From contig NZ_JAKJIC010000012.1 in NCBI RefSeq assembly GCF_021864535.1, positions 91,463 to 155,462 on the forward strand: a DNA stretch of 64,000 nucleotides, written 5' to 3'. Numbering within the stretch: position 1 is the stretch's first letter; each line of letters starts with the position of its first letter. The translations under genes and the position numbers were made by a program. The stretch comes from Oryzibacter oryziterrae. GTDB taxonomy: Bacteria > Pseudomonadota > Alphaproteobacteria > Rhizobiales > Pleomorphomonadaceae. Shown piece after piece: positions 1 through 8,727 of the stretch. The notes beneath the pieces are model-generated. The model ran no database searches. It saw nothing but the letters and a program-made list of their open reading frames with translations, and was not told the DNA's origin.

Positions 1-131
1 AGCTCCGACGGTCCGATGCCGGTCAAAGACAGGAAACGACCGAGTGATTCCGGGTCTCCGGCCAGGAATGCGAGGCCCTGAATGGCGATTTTCTCGGCAT
101 TTTCGGCGTTGAGCCTGGAATCTCGGATCAT
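1..131 (-). CDS. DUF3572 family protein (N-terminal part, runs off the window)
   Basis: The minus strand stays open from an ATG at 131 to the window edge, giving about 43 residues. They include AIQGLAFLAGDPESLGRF followed by LTGIGPSEL, which is the typical N-terminal pattern of the small DUF3572 proteins of alphaproteobacteria. In Rhizobiales this gene commonly lies divergently beside divK, exactly as here, which supports the call. The function of the family is unknown. The C-terminal half lies outside the window. The alternative, an unrelated small helical protein, is unlikely given both motif and context. Confidence 0.7.
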   Translation of the reverse strand, partial: MIRDSRLNAENAEKIAIQGLAFLAGDPESLGRFLSLTGIGPSE

Positions 132-352
132 GGTTGCAGCCTGTTTGTGATTGCTAAAGGAATCTATCCTATATTGATATTCTGAAAACCATTGAAGAAA
201 GCGCGCCCCGTTTTGCGTAGACGCGTAGCCGAAAGTTATCCCTTGGCCGCTTGGCCCTGGAACGGTGAGGTGTCTGAGATCGTAATACTCCGAGAGAAAG
301 TGTCGATCGGAGTGTTCCGAGTACCAAGTGGCGGAAGCTGGAAGTGAGCGGT

Positions 353-721
353 ATGGCGAAGACAGTTCTCATCGTCGAAGACAACGAACTGAACATGAAG
401 CTCTTCCACGACCTGCTGGAGGCGCACGGCTATCGTACCGTCCAGACCCGCAACGGCATCGAGGCGCTCGATCTTGCTCGGACCCACAAGCCGGACCTGA
501 TCCTGATGGACATCCAGCTGCCTGAGGTCTCCGGTCTCGAAGTCACCAAGTGGCTGAAGGAAGACGACGATCTCCGCTCGATCCCGGTGGTCGCGGTGAC
601 GGCCTTTGCCATGAAGGGCGATGAAGAGCGCATCCGTCAGGGTGGTTGCGAGGCCTATATTTCAAAACCTATCTCGGTCGCAAAGTTTGTGGAAACTGTT
701 CGCGCCTATGCTGGCGAGTAA
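353..721 (+). CDS. divK: DivK, single-domain response regulator
   Basis: A 122-residue stand-alone receiver domain. DivK is phosphorylated by the PleC/DivJ histidine kinases and feeds into the CckA-CtrA cell-cycle phosphorelay. Visible hallmarks are the acidic pair in VLIVEDNE, the phospho-acceptor Asp53 in LILMDIQLP, the switch Thr in [16 protein letters not shown] and the conserved Lys in YISKPIS. The sequence follows Caulobacter DivK closely ([24 protein letters not shown]). I chose the ATG at 353, which has a GGAAG 8 bases upstream and gives the usual [11 protein letters not shown] start. A GTG at 344 in the same frame is possible. pleD follows 125 bases downstream on the same strand, as in other alphaproteobacteria. 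Confidence 0.95.
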   Translation: MAKTVLIVEDNELNMKLFHDLLEAHGYRTVQTRNGIEALDLARTHKPDLILMDIQLPEVSGLEVTKWLKEDDDLRSIPVVAVTAFAMKGDEERIRQGGCEAYISKPISVAKFVETVRAYAGE

Positions 722-846
722 GGTTGCTACATCGCTACCATTGAATGTATCCAAGGATGTCCGCCTGCAGTGCGTTGCATAGCGCAGCAAATCGTGGACC
801 AGCCAAGGACTTTGACGTCTGAACCTTCATAGCCGGGCTTCGTACA

Positions 847-2217
847 ATGACTGCGCGTATTCTTGTGGTCGATGACATTGCAGCCAACGTACGCCTCCTC
901 GAGGCGAGACTGACGGCCGAATATTTTGACGTGCACACGGCCACGTCCGGCGCCGAAGCGCTCGACATGCTGGAGCACTCCCCCTTCGACATCGTCCTCC
1001 TGGACGTGATGATGCCAGGAATGGACGGCTTTGAAGTCTGCCGCCGCATCCGTGCCAATCCCAAGACCACGCACGTGCCGGTGATCATGGTCACCGCGCT
1101 CGACCAGGTCGCCGATCGCGTGAACGGCCTCGAAGCCGGTGCCGATGACTTCCTGACAAAGCCCGTTTCCGACGTGCAGCTGATCACGCGCGTGAAGAGC
1201 CTGGTGCGCTTGAAGCTGTTGACCGATGAGCTGACGCTACGCGCCAATCAGGGCAACATCGGCATGGACAAGGCGCTGACTTATGACGATCTGACGCGCG
1301 GCAATCCCAGCCGTATCCTGATCGTCGACGACCGCCGTTCGTCCTATGAGCGTCTGTCCACGGTGCTGGCGAGCGAGAGCGAAGTCGAGGTGGAAACCAA
1401 TCCGCAGGAGGCCCTGTTCCGGGCGGCGGAGAATCCCTACGACCTGCTGATCGTCAACATCACGCTGGCCGATCACGATGCCCTGCGCTTGTGTTCGCAG
1501 ATCCGGTCACTGGAGCGGACGCGCATGCTGCCGATCCTGCTGATCACCGAGATGGAAGACACCGTGCGCCTGCAGCGCGGTCTGGATCTCGGCGTCAATG
1601 ACTATCTGATCCGTCCGATCGACAAGCAGGAACTGCTGGCGCGCGCAAGGACGCAGATCCGCCGCAAGCGCTACACCGACCGACTGCGTGACAACGTGCT
1701 CAGCAGCATGGAAATGGCGATCACCGACAGTCTGACCAACCTTTACAACAGGCGGTATCTCGACGGTCACTTGAAGGCCGTGGTGGCGCAGTCACAAGAG
1801 CGGCGGGCCGACCTGTCGCTGCTGATCATCGACATCGATCATTTCAAGCGCATCAACGACACCCACGGCCACGACGCCGGCGACGACATTCTGAGGGAGT
1901 TCGCGGCTCGCATTCGCAAGAACCTGCGCGGCATCGACCTGGCCTGCCGCTATGGCGGTGAGGAGTTCGTGGTGGTGATGCCGGATACCGACTATGACCT
2001 GGCGTCGCTGGTGGCCGAGCGCCTGCGCCAGAAGATCGCCCGCGAACCCTTTGCAATCGCTGGCGGATCGCAGTTCGTGGATGTGACGATTTCCATCGGT
2101 CTGTCACGCCTCAACGAGTCCGGGGACAGCGTGGAAGCGCTGCTCAAGCGCGCCGACACCGCCCTCTACCGCGCCAAGAACGAGGGCCGGAACCGCGTGG
2201 TACTCGCGGCAGCCTGA
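847..2217 (+). CDS. pleD: PleD, response regulator diguanylate cyclase
   Basis: A 456-residue protein with the domain order REC-REC-GGDEF, the PleD architecture. The first receiver carries Asp53 in LLDVMMPGMDG and the conserved Lys in FLTKPV. The second (about 155-275) is an adaptor receiver lacking a clear phospho-acceptor (LLIVNITLADHD). The cyclase domain has the active site GGEEF at 370-374 and an RxxD product-inhibition site, RGID, at 361-364, five residues upstream as in Caulobacter PleD. It makes cyclic di-GMP from two GTP when phosphorylated. Pairing with divK suggests control of polar development or the motile-to-sessile switch. A strong hairpin terminator follows the stop codon. Confidence 0.95.
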   Translation: MTARILVVDDIAANVRLLEARLTAEYFDVHTATSGAEALDMLEHSPFDIVLLDVMMPGMDGFEVCRRIRANPKTTHVPVIMVTALDQVADRVNGLEAGADDFLTKPVSDVQLITRVKSLVRLKLLTDELTLRANQGNIGMDKALTYDDLTRGNPSRILIVDDRRSSYERLSTVLASESEVEVETNPQEALFRAAENPYDLLIVNITLADHDALRLCSQIRSLERTRMLPILLITEMEDTVRLQRGLDLGVNDYLIRPIDKQELLARARTQIRRKRYTDRLRDNVLSSMEMAITDSLTNLYNRRYLDGHLKAVVAQSQERRADLSLLIIDIDHFKRINDTHGHDAGDDILREFAARIRKNLRGIDLACRYGGEEFVVVMPDTDYDLASLVAERLRQKIAREPFAIAGGSQFVDVTISIGLSRLNESGDSVEALLKRADTALYRAKNEGRNRVVLAAA

Positions 2218-2233
2218 TCGACCGACCAGACAT

Positions 2234-2274
2234 GAAAACGGCCCCGGACGGATGATCTCCGCGGGGCCGTTTTC
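2234..2274. terminator. Bidirectional rho-independent terminator between pleD and ridA
   Basis: The arms GAAAACGGCCCCG (2234-2246) and CGGGGCCGTTTTC (2262-2274) are perfectly complementary around a 15-base loop. A T-run ends the right arm and an A-run starts the left arm, so the hairpin can stop transcription from both convergent genes. Confidence 0.85.
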
Positions 2275-2293
2275 ATTTGCAATCAGCCAGTTC

Positions 2294-2647
2294 TCATTCC
2301 GGCAGGGCGGCCGTGACGATGAACTCGACCTTGTACTCGGGGGCCGCCAGCTTGGCTTCGCCGGTGGCGCGGGCAGGCGTGTGGCCGGGAACGACCCAGG
2401 ACTCCCAAACCTCGTTCATGGCGGCGAAATCATTGATGTCGGCCAGCCAGATGATGGTCTGCAGGATATGGGTCTTGTCGGTGCCGGCGGCGGCCAGCAG
2501 GCGATCGACCTCGGCCAGCGCGAAGGCGGCCTGGCTCTTGACGTCGCCCTCGGGCTTGCCGACCTGGCCGGCGAGATAGACGGTCTTGTTGTAGACGACG
2601 GCGTCGCTCATGCGCTTGCCGGTGCCGATGCGGGTGATGTTGGACAT
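2294..2647 (-). CDS. RidA family (YjgF/YER057c/UK114) protein
   Basis: A 117-residue protein of the RidA superfamily. Members of the archetypal group hydrolyse reactive enamines and imines to ketones plus ammonia; other subgroups serve specific catabolic pathways. Features are YLAGQVG near the N-terminus, the LAEVDRLLAAAGTDKTHI helix, and the ligand-contacting Arg in the conserved segment PARATGEAKLA. The C-terminal EFIVTAALPE differs from classical RidA, so it probably belongs to a non-archetypal clade. It is the last gene of the minus-strand catabolic cluster, 115 bases below the GntR gene, which points to a role in clearing or hydrolysing intermediates of ureide degradation. Confidence 0.88.
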   Translation of the reverse strand: MSNITRIGTGKRMSDAVVYNKTVYLAGQVGKPEGDVKSQAAFALAEVDRLLAAAGTDKTHILQTIIWLADINDFAAMNEVWESWVVPGHTPARATGEAKLAAPEYKVEFIVTAALPE

Positions 2648-2762
2648 GGAAATCTCCAGGATCTGGGTCAGGCGATTATGGCCTTGTACCTATCCGCAGG
2701 ATCGCTCTGCCGCAACCGAAAACGGTTGATGTCCACGCCCCTGCCGCAGCAGGAACTGCCGG

Positions 2763-3467
2763 TCAGTGTGCCTCGGCGTAGGCGTCGTAGGCTTCCTCGA
2801 CGGAGATGAGATGCTGACGCATGGCCAGATAGGCGGCCTCCCGATCGCCGCGCAGGATGGCCGCGACCACATGGTCATGCTCTTCGAAGGAGCGCTGAAG
2901 ACGCCCGATGGTGCGAAATTGCGCACGGCGGAAAGGTTGGATGCGCGTTCGTGTTTGCTGTGTTATTTCAAATAGATAGCTATTGTGCGCGCCGACATAG
3001 ATGGCCGAATGGAACGACTCGTTGACGACATTGTAGCTCTCAGGCTCACCGATCCGGACCAGCTCGCGCAGCTCATCGTGGATGGCTTCAAGCTGCCGCC
3101 GTTCCGGTGTCGTCATGTTCTGGGCCGCAAGACCCGCGCAGGCGGCCTCAAGCTCGGCCATGGTGACGAACATGTCGTGCAACTGCCGCTCATCGAGCTT
3201 GGCGACGATGGCGCCGCGGTGGGGCCGGATCTCGACGAGGCCGCTGGCGCTGAGCTGGCGCAAGGCTTCGCGAACGGGGGTGCGCGACACACCGAAGCGG
3301 GAAGCAAGGCGCACTTCATCCAGCGCGGTGCCCGGCTCAAACTCGCCGCTGACGATGGCGTCGGCAAGGTCATGCCGCAAGCCCTCGGTGCGCGTCCGGC
3401 CGTCGGGCCGGGGAGCCGAGATGCTGATCCGCCTGGACTTTACCTTGCTGCGCACCGCCGACTTCAT
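2763..3467 (-). CDS. GntR family transcriptional regulator (FadR/FCD subfamily)
   Basis: About 234 residues when started at the internal ATG at 3467; an upstream ATG at 3509 would add 14 residues of non-conserved sequence. The N-terminal winged helix has LRHDLADAIVSGEF, LASRFGVSRTPVREALRQL and VEIRPHRGAIV, diagnostic of GntR. The C-terminal all-helical FCD domain shows FHSAIYVGAHN and the metal-type His in EEHDHVVAAI and MRQHL. FCD regulators usually sense small carboxylates or metabolites. It lies inside the ureide-degradation cluster on the same strand and is the natural candidate to control it. A matching dyad (CGATTG-N4-CAATCG) lies upstream of the cluster's first gene at 14480-14495. Confidence 0.92.
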   Translation of the reverse strand: MKSAVRSKVKSRRISISAPRPDGRTRTEGLRHDLADAIVSGEFEPGTALDEVRLASRFGVSRTPVREALRQLSASGLVEIRPHRGAIVAKLDERQLHDMFVTMAELEAACAGLAAQNMTTPERRQLEAIHDELRELVRIGEPESYNVVNESFHSAIYVGAHNSYLFEITQQTRTRIQPFRRAQFRTIGRLQRSFEEHDHVVAAILRGDREAAYLAMRQHLISVEEAYDAYAEAH

Positions 3468-3524
3468 CACACCCTCGATCTTTGGGCCAACGTGCCAGGA
3501 CGCCGGCACTCCGGCCTGCGGAAG

Positions 3525-3923
3525 TTACTTCGACTCGTCGATCACGCTCACATGCGCCGCAGCGACACGCCAGCCGTCGGACGTTCTCACCCACGTCTGC
3601 ATCTGCCGCCCGACCCGTCCAGGGGCGCTGTCGCGCCGGAACAGCGTGGCTGCAACGCCAAAATCCCGGCCGTAGGTGGTGATCACCGTGCGGTCGATGG
3701 TGCGGGCCAGCCCTGCCGGCGAGCGGGCAGCGCGAAACGCGGCAACTTCGTCGTATCCATAGAGATTTTCCCCGATACCGTAGCGGATCGTCGACGGTGC
3801 CACAAGGAACAAGCGATCGAGTGCGACAACATCGTTGGAGACGAGAGCGGCTTCATATTCGGCGAACACGGCTTCGAGCTCGGCCTTCACCTCGGGCAGA
3901 TCGATGTCTTCAGGAGAAATCAT
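3525..3923 (-). CDS. AtzH/HpxZ-like SnoaL-fold protein (DUF3225)
   Basis: A 132-residue protein started at the ATG that overlaps the upstream stop codon (ATGA at 3920-3923). It shows the pattern of the HpxZ/AtzH family: an N-terminal helix EVKAELEAVFAEYEAALVSND, LDRLFL, TIRYGIGENLYGYDEVAAFRAAR and a C-terminal WRVAAAHVSVID. AtzH homologues act in cyanurate catabolism as 1,3-dicarboxyurea amidohydrolases; HpxZ belongs to oxalurate/purine gene clusters. AtzE-like and AtzG-like genes lie just upstream, so a hydrolytic role in the same ureide pathway is the best inference. I cannot tell the exact substrate. It is unlikely to be an unrelated ketosteroid-isomerase-like protein because of this context. 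Confidence 0.8.
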   Translation of the reverse strand: MISPEDIDLPEVKAELEAVFAEYEAALVSNDVVALDRLFLVAPSTIRYGIGENLYGYDEVAAFRAARSPAGLARTIDRTVITTYGRDFGVAATLFRRDSAPGRVGRQMQTWVRTSDGWRVAAAHVSVIDESK

Positions 3924-4684
3924 GAGCGCGTCTCGATGCGGGAGCGAAGATCCGTGAGGAAGGGTATGTCGCGGTATTGGTCCGGCTGGACGGCATCCCA
4001 ATAGACGCCCCTGGGCTGGACGTGGCGGGTGCCGGTGACAGTGAGCCCCTGCTCGGTCGCCACATAATGCAGCGCGGAATCATGGGCTTGCATGGGCAGG
4101 CGATCAGCGTCGACCAGCTGCACGGAATGCACCGTGGTGGCGATCGGGGTCTTTTCGTCGACGAGGCCAAGTTCGCGGAAGATGCCGAGTTCGAGATCGG
4201 CGAAGCCTCCCCCCTTGCCGGTGCGTCCGCCGGCGCGCGTGACGGCAACGGAGCCGACGACGACGAAATCGATGGGCGACATGTCAAAGAACTCGAGCGG
4301 CTCGCCATGGGCGAGGAAGCCCTGACTGGTGGCGGCCAGCTCGAACTGGATGCCGTCAGCCCGCAGTCTGGCCGGATCGAGACGGACAAAGGGAAAGCCC
4401 TTGGTCAGCTCGGGAACCGGCGCATAGACCACCTTGCCATCATACAACGCCCTGAGGCGGACGGGGATTTGTCCGGCGTCCGGATTGCATTTGACGATGT
4501 GGGCGGCGGCCCATTCGGGCGCCCTCGACAGGTGCAGGGCGGCGAGATCGGCACCGGCGAAATTGGGAATGCGACCGGCGACCGGGCCGACATTGACACC
4601 GGTCTCGACCAGTTTTTCCCAGATTTCCGCCCTGAGATCATCCTTGGTGTTGTTGCGTCCAGTCCAGCGCGGGCTATCGGCCAT
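3920..4684 (-). CDS. 5-formyltetrahydrofolate cyclo-ligase-like protein
   Basis: A 254-residue protein of the 5-FTHF cyclo-ligase/NagB-fold superfamily. It starts with KDDLRAEIWEKLVETGVN and contains VKCNPDAGQIPVRLRALYDGKVVYAPVP, the ligand-binding GGRTGKGGGFADLELGI, the glycine-rich loop typical of the family, and a late TTVHSVQLVD strand. True cyclo-ligases are nearer 190 residues, so this belongs to the longer relatives of unknown activity. It is translationally coupled to the AtzH-like gene by a four-base overlap and sits 5 bases below the AtzE-like gene, so it is part of the ureide operon. A folate role would be surprising in this setting; a dedicated function in the pathway is possible. 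Confidence 0.82.
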   Translation of the reverse strand: MADSPRWTGRNNTKDDLRAEIWEKLVETGVNVGPVAGRIPNFAGADLAALHLSRAPEWAAAHIVKCNPDAGQIPVRLRALYDGKVVYAPVPELTKGFPFVRLDPARLRADGIQFELAATSQGFLAHGEPLEFFDMSPIDFVVVGSVAVTRAGGRTGKGGGFADLELGIFRELGLVDEKTPIATTVHSVQLVDADRLPMQAHDSALHYVATEQGLTVTGTRHVQPRGVYWDAVQPDQYRDIPFLTDLRSRIETRS

Positions 4685-4689
4685 CGGTG

Positions 4690-6129
4690 TCAGTCCCCCG
4701 TGATCATGGCGATGGGCGCCTTGGCGGTGCCGAGCAACTCGAGGCGGCGAGCCACCTTGAGGGCGATATCCTCGCGCCAGGGCGCGGCGATCACCTGAAC
4801 GGCGATCGGCATGCGCTCGCCCTCCAGCCAGACGGGAACGGCGGCGACCGGCAGGCCGGCAAAGGAGATGGGCTGGGTGAACAGGCCGATGTTGGGCCGC
4901 GCCGGAACCTCCTGTCCGTTCAAGGACATGGTGAGCTGGTCGCGGTAAAGCGCCGGGAATGGCGTCGCCGGCGCGAGGATCACGTCGACCTCCTCGAACA
5001 GGCGATTGACGGCGGCACGATACCAGGAGCGGAAGCGCTGGGCGGCGATCACCCAGCCGGCGGGCAGCAGGGTACCGGCGAGGAAGCGGTCGCGCGTTTC
5101 CGGGTCGAAATCGGCGGCGCGGGTCTGCAGGCGCTGAAGATGCAGCGTGGACGACTCGGCGTTGGTGATGAGATAGGCGGCCGCGCGAGCGCGTTCGGCC
5201 TCAGGAATCTCAATGTCGTCAATGAGATGGCCGCCCTTGACGGTGATGCCGCCCGAACCGATCAGCGCTTCGGCAACCACATCCACGGCCTTGTTGGCCA
5301 GCGGGAAGCCGGGGTTGCAGAAGTAGCCGCCGGCGCGGGCGACGCGGAGGTCGCGCGGCAGGAAGTCGAGCTCCTCGGAGGCATAGACGGGCGGGCGGGA
5401 GGCGAGATGCGGATCTGAGGCGTCCGGGCCTTGCAACACGTCGAAGGCGAGGCTCAAGTCCTTGACGGAACGGGCGAAAGGCCCGAGGTGGTCAAGGCTC
5501 CAGGTGAAGGGGAAGCTATGGGAGCGACTGAGACGGCCATAGGTGGGTTTGAGGCCGAAGATGCCGCAGAAGGACGAGGGAACGCGGATCGAGCCGTTGG
5601 TGTCCGAACCAAGCGACAGGGCGACCAGACCGGCGGCGACGGCAGCTCCCGAACCGGATGAGGAACCACCGGTCATCCTCTTGAGATCATGGGGATTCTT
5701 GGCGTCGCCATCATGGGCGTTGCGACCCGTGAAGTCATAGGCATATTCGCCCATGTTGAGGGCACCGAGGCAGACGGCGCCGGCTTCGGAGAGGCGGGTG
5801 ATCAGGGGGGAGTCGGCCGTGGCGGGGGGATGATCGCGATTGATCTTCGAGCCGGCGCGAGTCGACAATCCATTGATATCAAATAGGTTCTTGACACCGT
5901 AGGGCACGCCGGCCAGGGCCAGCTGCTCGCCGGCGGCAATGCGCGCGTCCACCTTGTCGGCCTCGGCCAGGGCACGATCGGCGGTGACGTCGGTGAAGGC
6001 GTTGACCGCCTCGTCGATGGCGGAGATGCGATCGAGCGAGCGGCGGACGATGTCGCGCGCGGTGATCTGGCGCGAGTTGACGAGATCGGCAATCTCGGAC
6101 GCCGTTCCGTTGATGGGATCGAGCGTCAT
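4690..6129 (-). CDS. AtzE-like amidohydrolase (amidase signature family)
   Basis: A 479-residue amidase-signature enzyme. The Ser-cisSer-Lys triad can be read: Lys80 in GVPYGVKN, cis-Ser156 in GGSSSGSGAAVAAG and nucleophile Ser180 in GSDTNGSIRVP. The spacing Lys to cis-Ser to Ser is 76 and 24 residues. Sequence and neighbourhood match AtzE, the 1-carboxybiuret hydrolase subunit, rather than GatA. The gene directly upstream encodes an AtzG-like partner and overlaps it by four bases (ATGA at 6126-6129), mirroring the known heterotetrameric AtzEG complex. The likely reaction is deamination of a carboxylated biuret-like intermediate. A related possibility is hydrolysis of another N-carbamoyl compound such as oxalurate. 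Confidence 0.85.
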   Translation of the reverse strand: MTLDPINGTASEIADLVNSRQITARDIVRRSLDRISAIDEAVNAFTDVTADRALAEADKVDARIAAGEQLALAGVPYGVKNLFDINGLSTRAGSKINRDHPPATADSPLITRLSEAGAVCLGALNMGEYAYDFTGRNAHDGDAKNPHDLKRMTGGSSSGSGAAVAAGLVALSLGSDTNGSIRVPSSFCGIFGLKPTYGRLSRSHSFPFTWSLDHLGPFARSVKDLSLAFDVLQGPDASDPHLASRPPVYASEELDFLPRDLRVARAGGYFCNPGFPLANKAVDVVAEALIGSGGITVKGGHLIDDIEIPEAERARAAAYLITNAESSTLHLQRLQTRAADFDPETRDRFLAGTLLPAGWVIAAQRFRSWYRAAVNRLFEEVDVILAPATPFPALYRDQLTMSLNGQEVPARPNIGLFTQPISFAGLPVAAVPVWLEGERMPIAVQVIAAPWREDIALKVARRLELLGTAKAPIAMITGD

Positions 6130-6320
6130 TTGCCGGCCTCGAAGACGTTGGCGATTTCCACATGGTCGTCGAGCGGGAAGTTCAGCACCAGTTCGGCCAT
6201 GCGCGCGGCGGTCTCAAGGTTGACAATAACACCGTTGCGCCACTCGGGGACAATCTCGATTCCCACCACCGGAGCCATGTGATCCACATGGGCGGCCGCG
6301 TCGAACTTCCGCTCAACCAT
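6126..6320 (-). CDS. AtzG-like small subunit (GatC-related, DUF4089)
   Basis: A 64-residue protein from the ATG at 6320. It contains VVGIEIVPEWRNGVIVNLETAARMAELVLNFPLDDHVEIANVFEAG. The sequence ...VxxNLExxxRMAxLVLxFPLDDHVExAxVFxA is the recognisable pattern of AtzG/DUF4089, a GatC-like wrap-around subunit needed by AtzE. It overlaps the AtzE-like gene by four bases at its end and the biuret-hydrolase-like gene by eight bases at its start, so it is translationally coupled on both sides. Annotation pipelines often miss it because of its size. Confidence 0.8.
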   Translation of the reverse strand: MVERKFDAAAHVDHMAPVVGIEIVPEWRNGVIVNLETAARMAELVLNFPLDDHVEIANVFEAGK

Positions 6321-6993
6321 CTGATTTCCCTCCCGAAACGGCTTCCGCAAGCGCGGATAGCGGCGCCACCCAACCGACGATGGCGCCCTGGGCGGCGATC
6401 ATGGCGATGGTAGCTTCCTTGAAGGCAGGAAAATAGCTTCCGGTGGCATCTGCAATGAGCAAGTTGGTGAAGCCACGATCGTTGGCTTCCCGCATGGTGG
6501 TTTGTACACAGACTTCTGTGGTGACGCCGGCAAAAACGAGGTGGGTGACGTCCAAGTCCTTGAGGATGCTGGATAAGTCGGTTGCGTAGAAGGCGCCTTT
6601 CCCCGGTTTGTCCACAACATATTCACCGGGTAGCGGCTTGAGGGCGTCGATGATGTCGGCACCCGGTTCGCCACGGATCAGTATTCTCCCCATGGGGCCG
6701 TCGTCGCCGATGCGCAGCGCCGGATTGCCACGGTCACGCTTGGCGGGCGGACAGTCGGAGAGGTCAGGCGCGTGGTTTTCGCGCGTGTGGATCACGGGCC
6801 AATTGTTCTTCCGGAACAAGGCGATAAGGTCAGCTACAACGGGAATGACCGGGGTGAGAAGCGACACGTCGTTGCCAAGCGTTTCGCCAAAGCCGCCGGG
6901 CTCGACGAAGTCGCGCTGCATGTCGATGACGATGAGGGCGACCTTGTCGGGCGGGAAGGAATAGTCGAAGGGGGCGGCCTTAACGGTGAACAT
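6313..6993 (-). CDS. Cysteine hydrolase, isochorismatase family (biuret-hydrolase-like, copy 2)
   Basis: About 226 residues from the ATG at 6993; an ATG at 7002 is also possible, and further upstream sequence is not family-like. The catalytic triad of the family is present: Asp24 in LIVIDMQRDF, Lys129 in VVDKPGKGAF and Cys162 in AGVTTEVCVQTT. The segment HTRENHAPDLSDCPPAKR and GRILIRGEPGADII match biuret amidohydrolase and ureidoacrylate-type enzymes. It is a clear paralogue of the gene at 9836-10570 in the same cluster. The likely reaction is hydrolysis of a biuret- or carbamoyl-type amide releasing ammonia. Two copies suggest two related linear intermediates. Confidence 0.87.
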   Translation of the reverse strand: MFTVKAAPFDYSFPPDKVALIVIDMQRDFVEPGGFGETLGNDVSLLTPVIPVVADLIALFRKNNWPVIHTRENHAPDLSDCPPAKRDRGNPALRIGDDGPMGRILIRGEPGADIIDALKPLPGEYVVDKPGKGAFYATDLSSILKDLDVTHLVFAGVTTEVCVQTTMREANDRGFTNLLIADATGSYFPAFKEATIAMIAAQGAIVGWVAPLSALAEAVSGGKSDG

Positions 6994-7191
6994 CACGGTC
7001 ATTCCCAAAATGTCGCAGGTTGCGTGCAGAAGGCCGGGGGCATTGTCACATCCTCCCAGGGTGCATGACACGGATATGTCACCTGGCGCGGCAAGACGAA
7101 GAAGGCTCCGCCGACGAAACCGCGAGAAGCGCGGAGTTTCCGGTTTAGGCCTAGTGAAAAGCTCCGAGAGCGTGCCATGGCGGTCGCAGCC

Positions 7192-8727
7192 TCAGTGATG
7201 GCCGGCCATATACTGGCCGATGGTGGTGCGGTCGGTCTCGGCGGCGTTGGCGACGTAGGTTATCTTGCCCTCGCTCATCACCGCGATGCGGTCGGAGAGT
7301 TCGAGGATCTCGTCGAGGTCCTCGGAGACAAGAAGGACGGCGGCGCCCCGGTTGCGCTGGTCCATGATCTGGCCGCGGATCTCGGCGATGGAGGCGAAGT
7401 CGAGACCGAAGCAAGGATTGGCGACGACGAGCACGTCGACCTCGCTGGAGAGTTCGCGGGCGAGGATGGCGCGCTGGACATTGCCGCCGGAGAGGTTCTG
7501 GATCGGTTCGTCGGGACCGGGGGTCTTGACGCGGTAGGAGGCGATGAGTTCGCGCGCCCTCGCCCGCATGGGACCGGGCGACAGCCAGCCCCAGCCCTTG
7601 GCGATGGGCGGCTGGTCGAAGGTGCGGAAGGCGAGGTTCTCGGCGACCGACATGCGGGGGACGGCGGCGTTGCGCAGCGGCTCCTCCTGGAAGCCGAAGA
7701 CCTTGAAGCGGGCCATCTTGCCACGCTCGGGCTCATAGGGCTCACCCTTGACGAAGAAGCGGCCGTCGGCGAGCGGGCGCTGGCCGGACAGGGTCTCGAT
7801 CAGCTCGGACTGGCCGTTGCCGGAGACGCCGGCGATGCCGACGATCTCGCCGGAGCGCACCTTCAGGCTGACCGCCTCGACGGCCTTCAGGCCTTCGTCG
7901 TCATCGGCGAAGACGCCGGCCAGTTCCAGCACCACGGGCTTGTCCTCGAAGGACTGGCGGGCGGCGCGCTCGCGCAGCTTCATGTCGCCGATCATCATGC
8001 GGCTCATCTCGCCGACGGTGAGCGATTTGGCGGGGGCCGAGCCGACGAAGGCGCCCTTGCGCAGAACCGTGACGTCGTCGGCAAACTGGGTGACCTCGCG
8101 GAACTTGTGCGAGATCATGAGGATGGTGAGGTCGCCCCGCTCGGTCATGCCGCGCAGGAGGCCGAGGATCTCGTCGGCCTCCTGCGGGGTGAGGACAGAG
8201 GTGGGCTCGTCGAGGATGAGGAAACGCTGGTCGAGGTAGAGCTGCTTGAGGATTTCCAGCTTCTGCTTCTCGCCGGCGGCCAGAGCGGACACGGGGACAT
8301 CGAGGGGCACGCGGAAGGGCATGCGGTCGAACAGCTCGTCGAGGCGGGCGCGTTCCTTCTTCCAGTCGATGACCGAGGGGACGTCGGCGCGGGCGATGAC
8401 CAGGTTTTCGGTGGCGGTGAGCGAGGGTACCAGGGTGAAGTGCTGGTAGACCATGCCGATGCCGAGATCGCGCGCCGCCTTGGGATTGGGGATCTGCACC
8501 TCGCGCCCGTCGACCATCACCGCGCCGCGGGTGGGCTGGTAGAAGCCCATGATGCACTTGACCAGCGTGGACTTGCCGGCGCCGTTTTCGCCGAGCAGCG
8601 CGTGGAACGAACCCGGCGCGACCTTGACCGACACATCGTCGAGGGCAGTGAGCGGGCCGAAGATCTTGGTCATGCCGACGGTTTCAAGGCCGATGGCGCG
8701 CGGGGCGGGACTGGCAAGGGCCGTCAT
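7192..8727 (-). CDS. ABC transporter ATP-binding protein, nucleoside/Bmp type (two ATPase domains)
   Basis: A 511-residue fusion of two ABC domains. Domain 1 has Walker A GENGAGKS, signature LAAGEKQKLEI and Walker B FLILDEPTSVLTP. Domain 2 has the degenerate P-loop GVSGNGQSE, LSGGNVQRAILARE and a degenerate Walker B VLVVANPCFGLD, typical of the NupO/YufO class that pairs with Bmp-family lipoproteins. The start at 8727 overlaps the stop of the ring-opening hydrolase gene by four bases. The 100 codons open upstream in this frame are shadow sequence. It energises the permease pair at 10802-12823. The likely substrates are purine- or pyrimidine-like ureides such as cyanurate or barbiturate. Confidence 0.93.
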   Translation of the reverse strand: MTALASPAPRAIGLETVGMTKIFGPLTALDDVSVKVAPGSFHALLGENGAGKSTLVKCIMGFYQPTRGAVMVDGREVQIPNPKAARDLGIGMVYQHFTLVPSLTATENLVIARADVPSVIDWKKERARLDELFDRMPFRVPLDVPVSALAAGEKQKLEILKQLYLDQRFLILDEPTSVLTPQEADEILGLLRGMTERGDLTILMISHKFREVTQFADDVTVLRKGAFVGSAPAKSLTVGEMSRMMIGDMKLRERAARQSFEDKPVVLELAGVFADDDEGLKAVEAVSLKVRSGEIVGIAGVSGNGQSELIETLSGQRPLADGRFFVKGEPYEPERGKMARFKVFGFQEEPLRNAAVPRMSVAENLAFRTFDQPPIAKGWGWLSPGPMRARARELIASYRVKTPGPDEPIQNLSGGNVQRAILARELSSEVDVLVVANPCFGLDFASIAEIRGQIMDQRNRGAAVLLVSEDLDEILELSDRIAVMSEGKITYVANAAETDRTTIGQYMAGHH

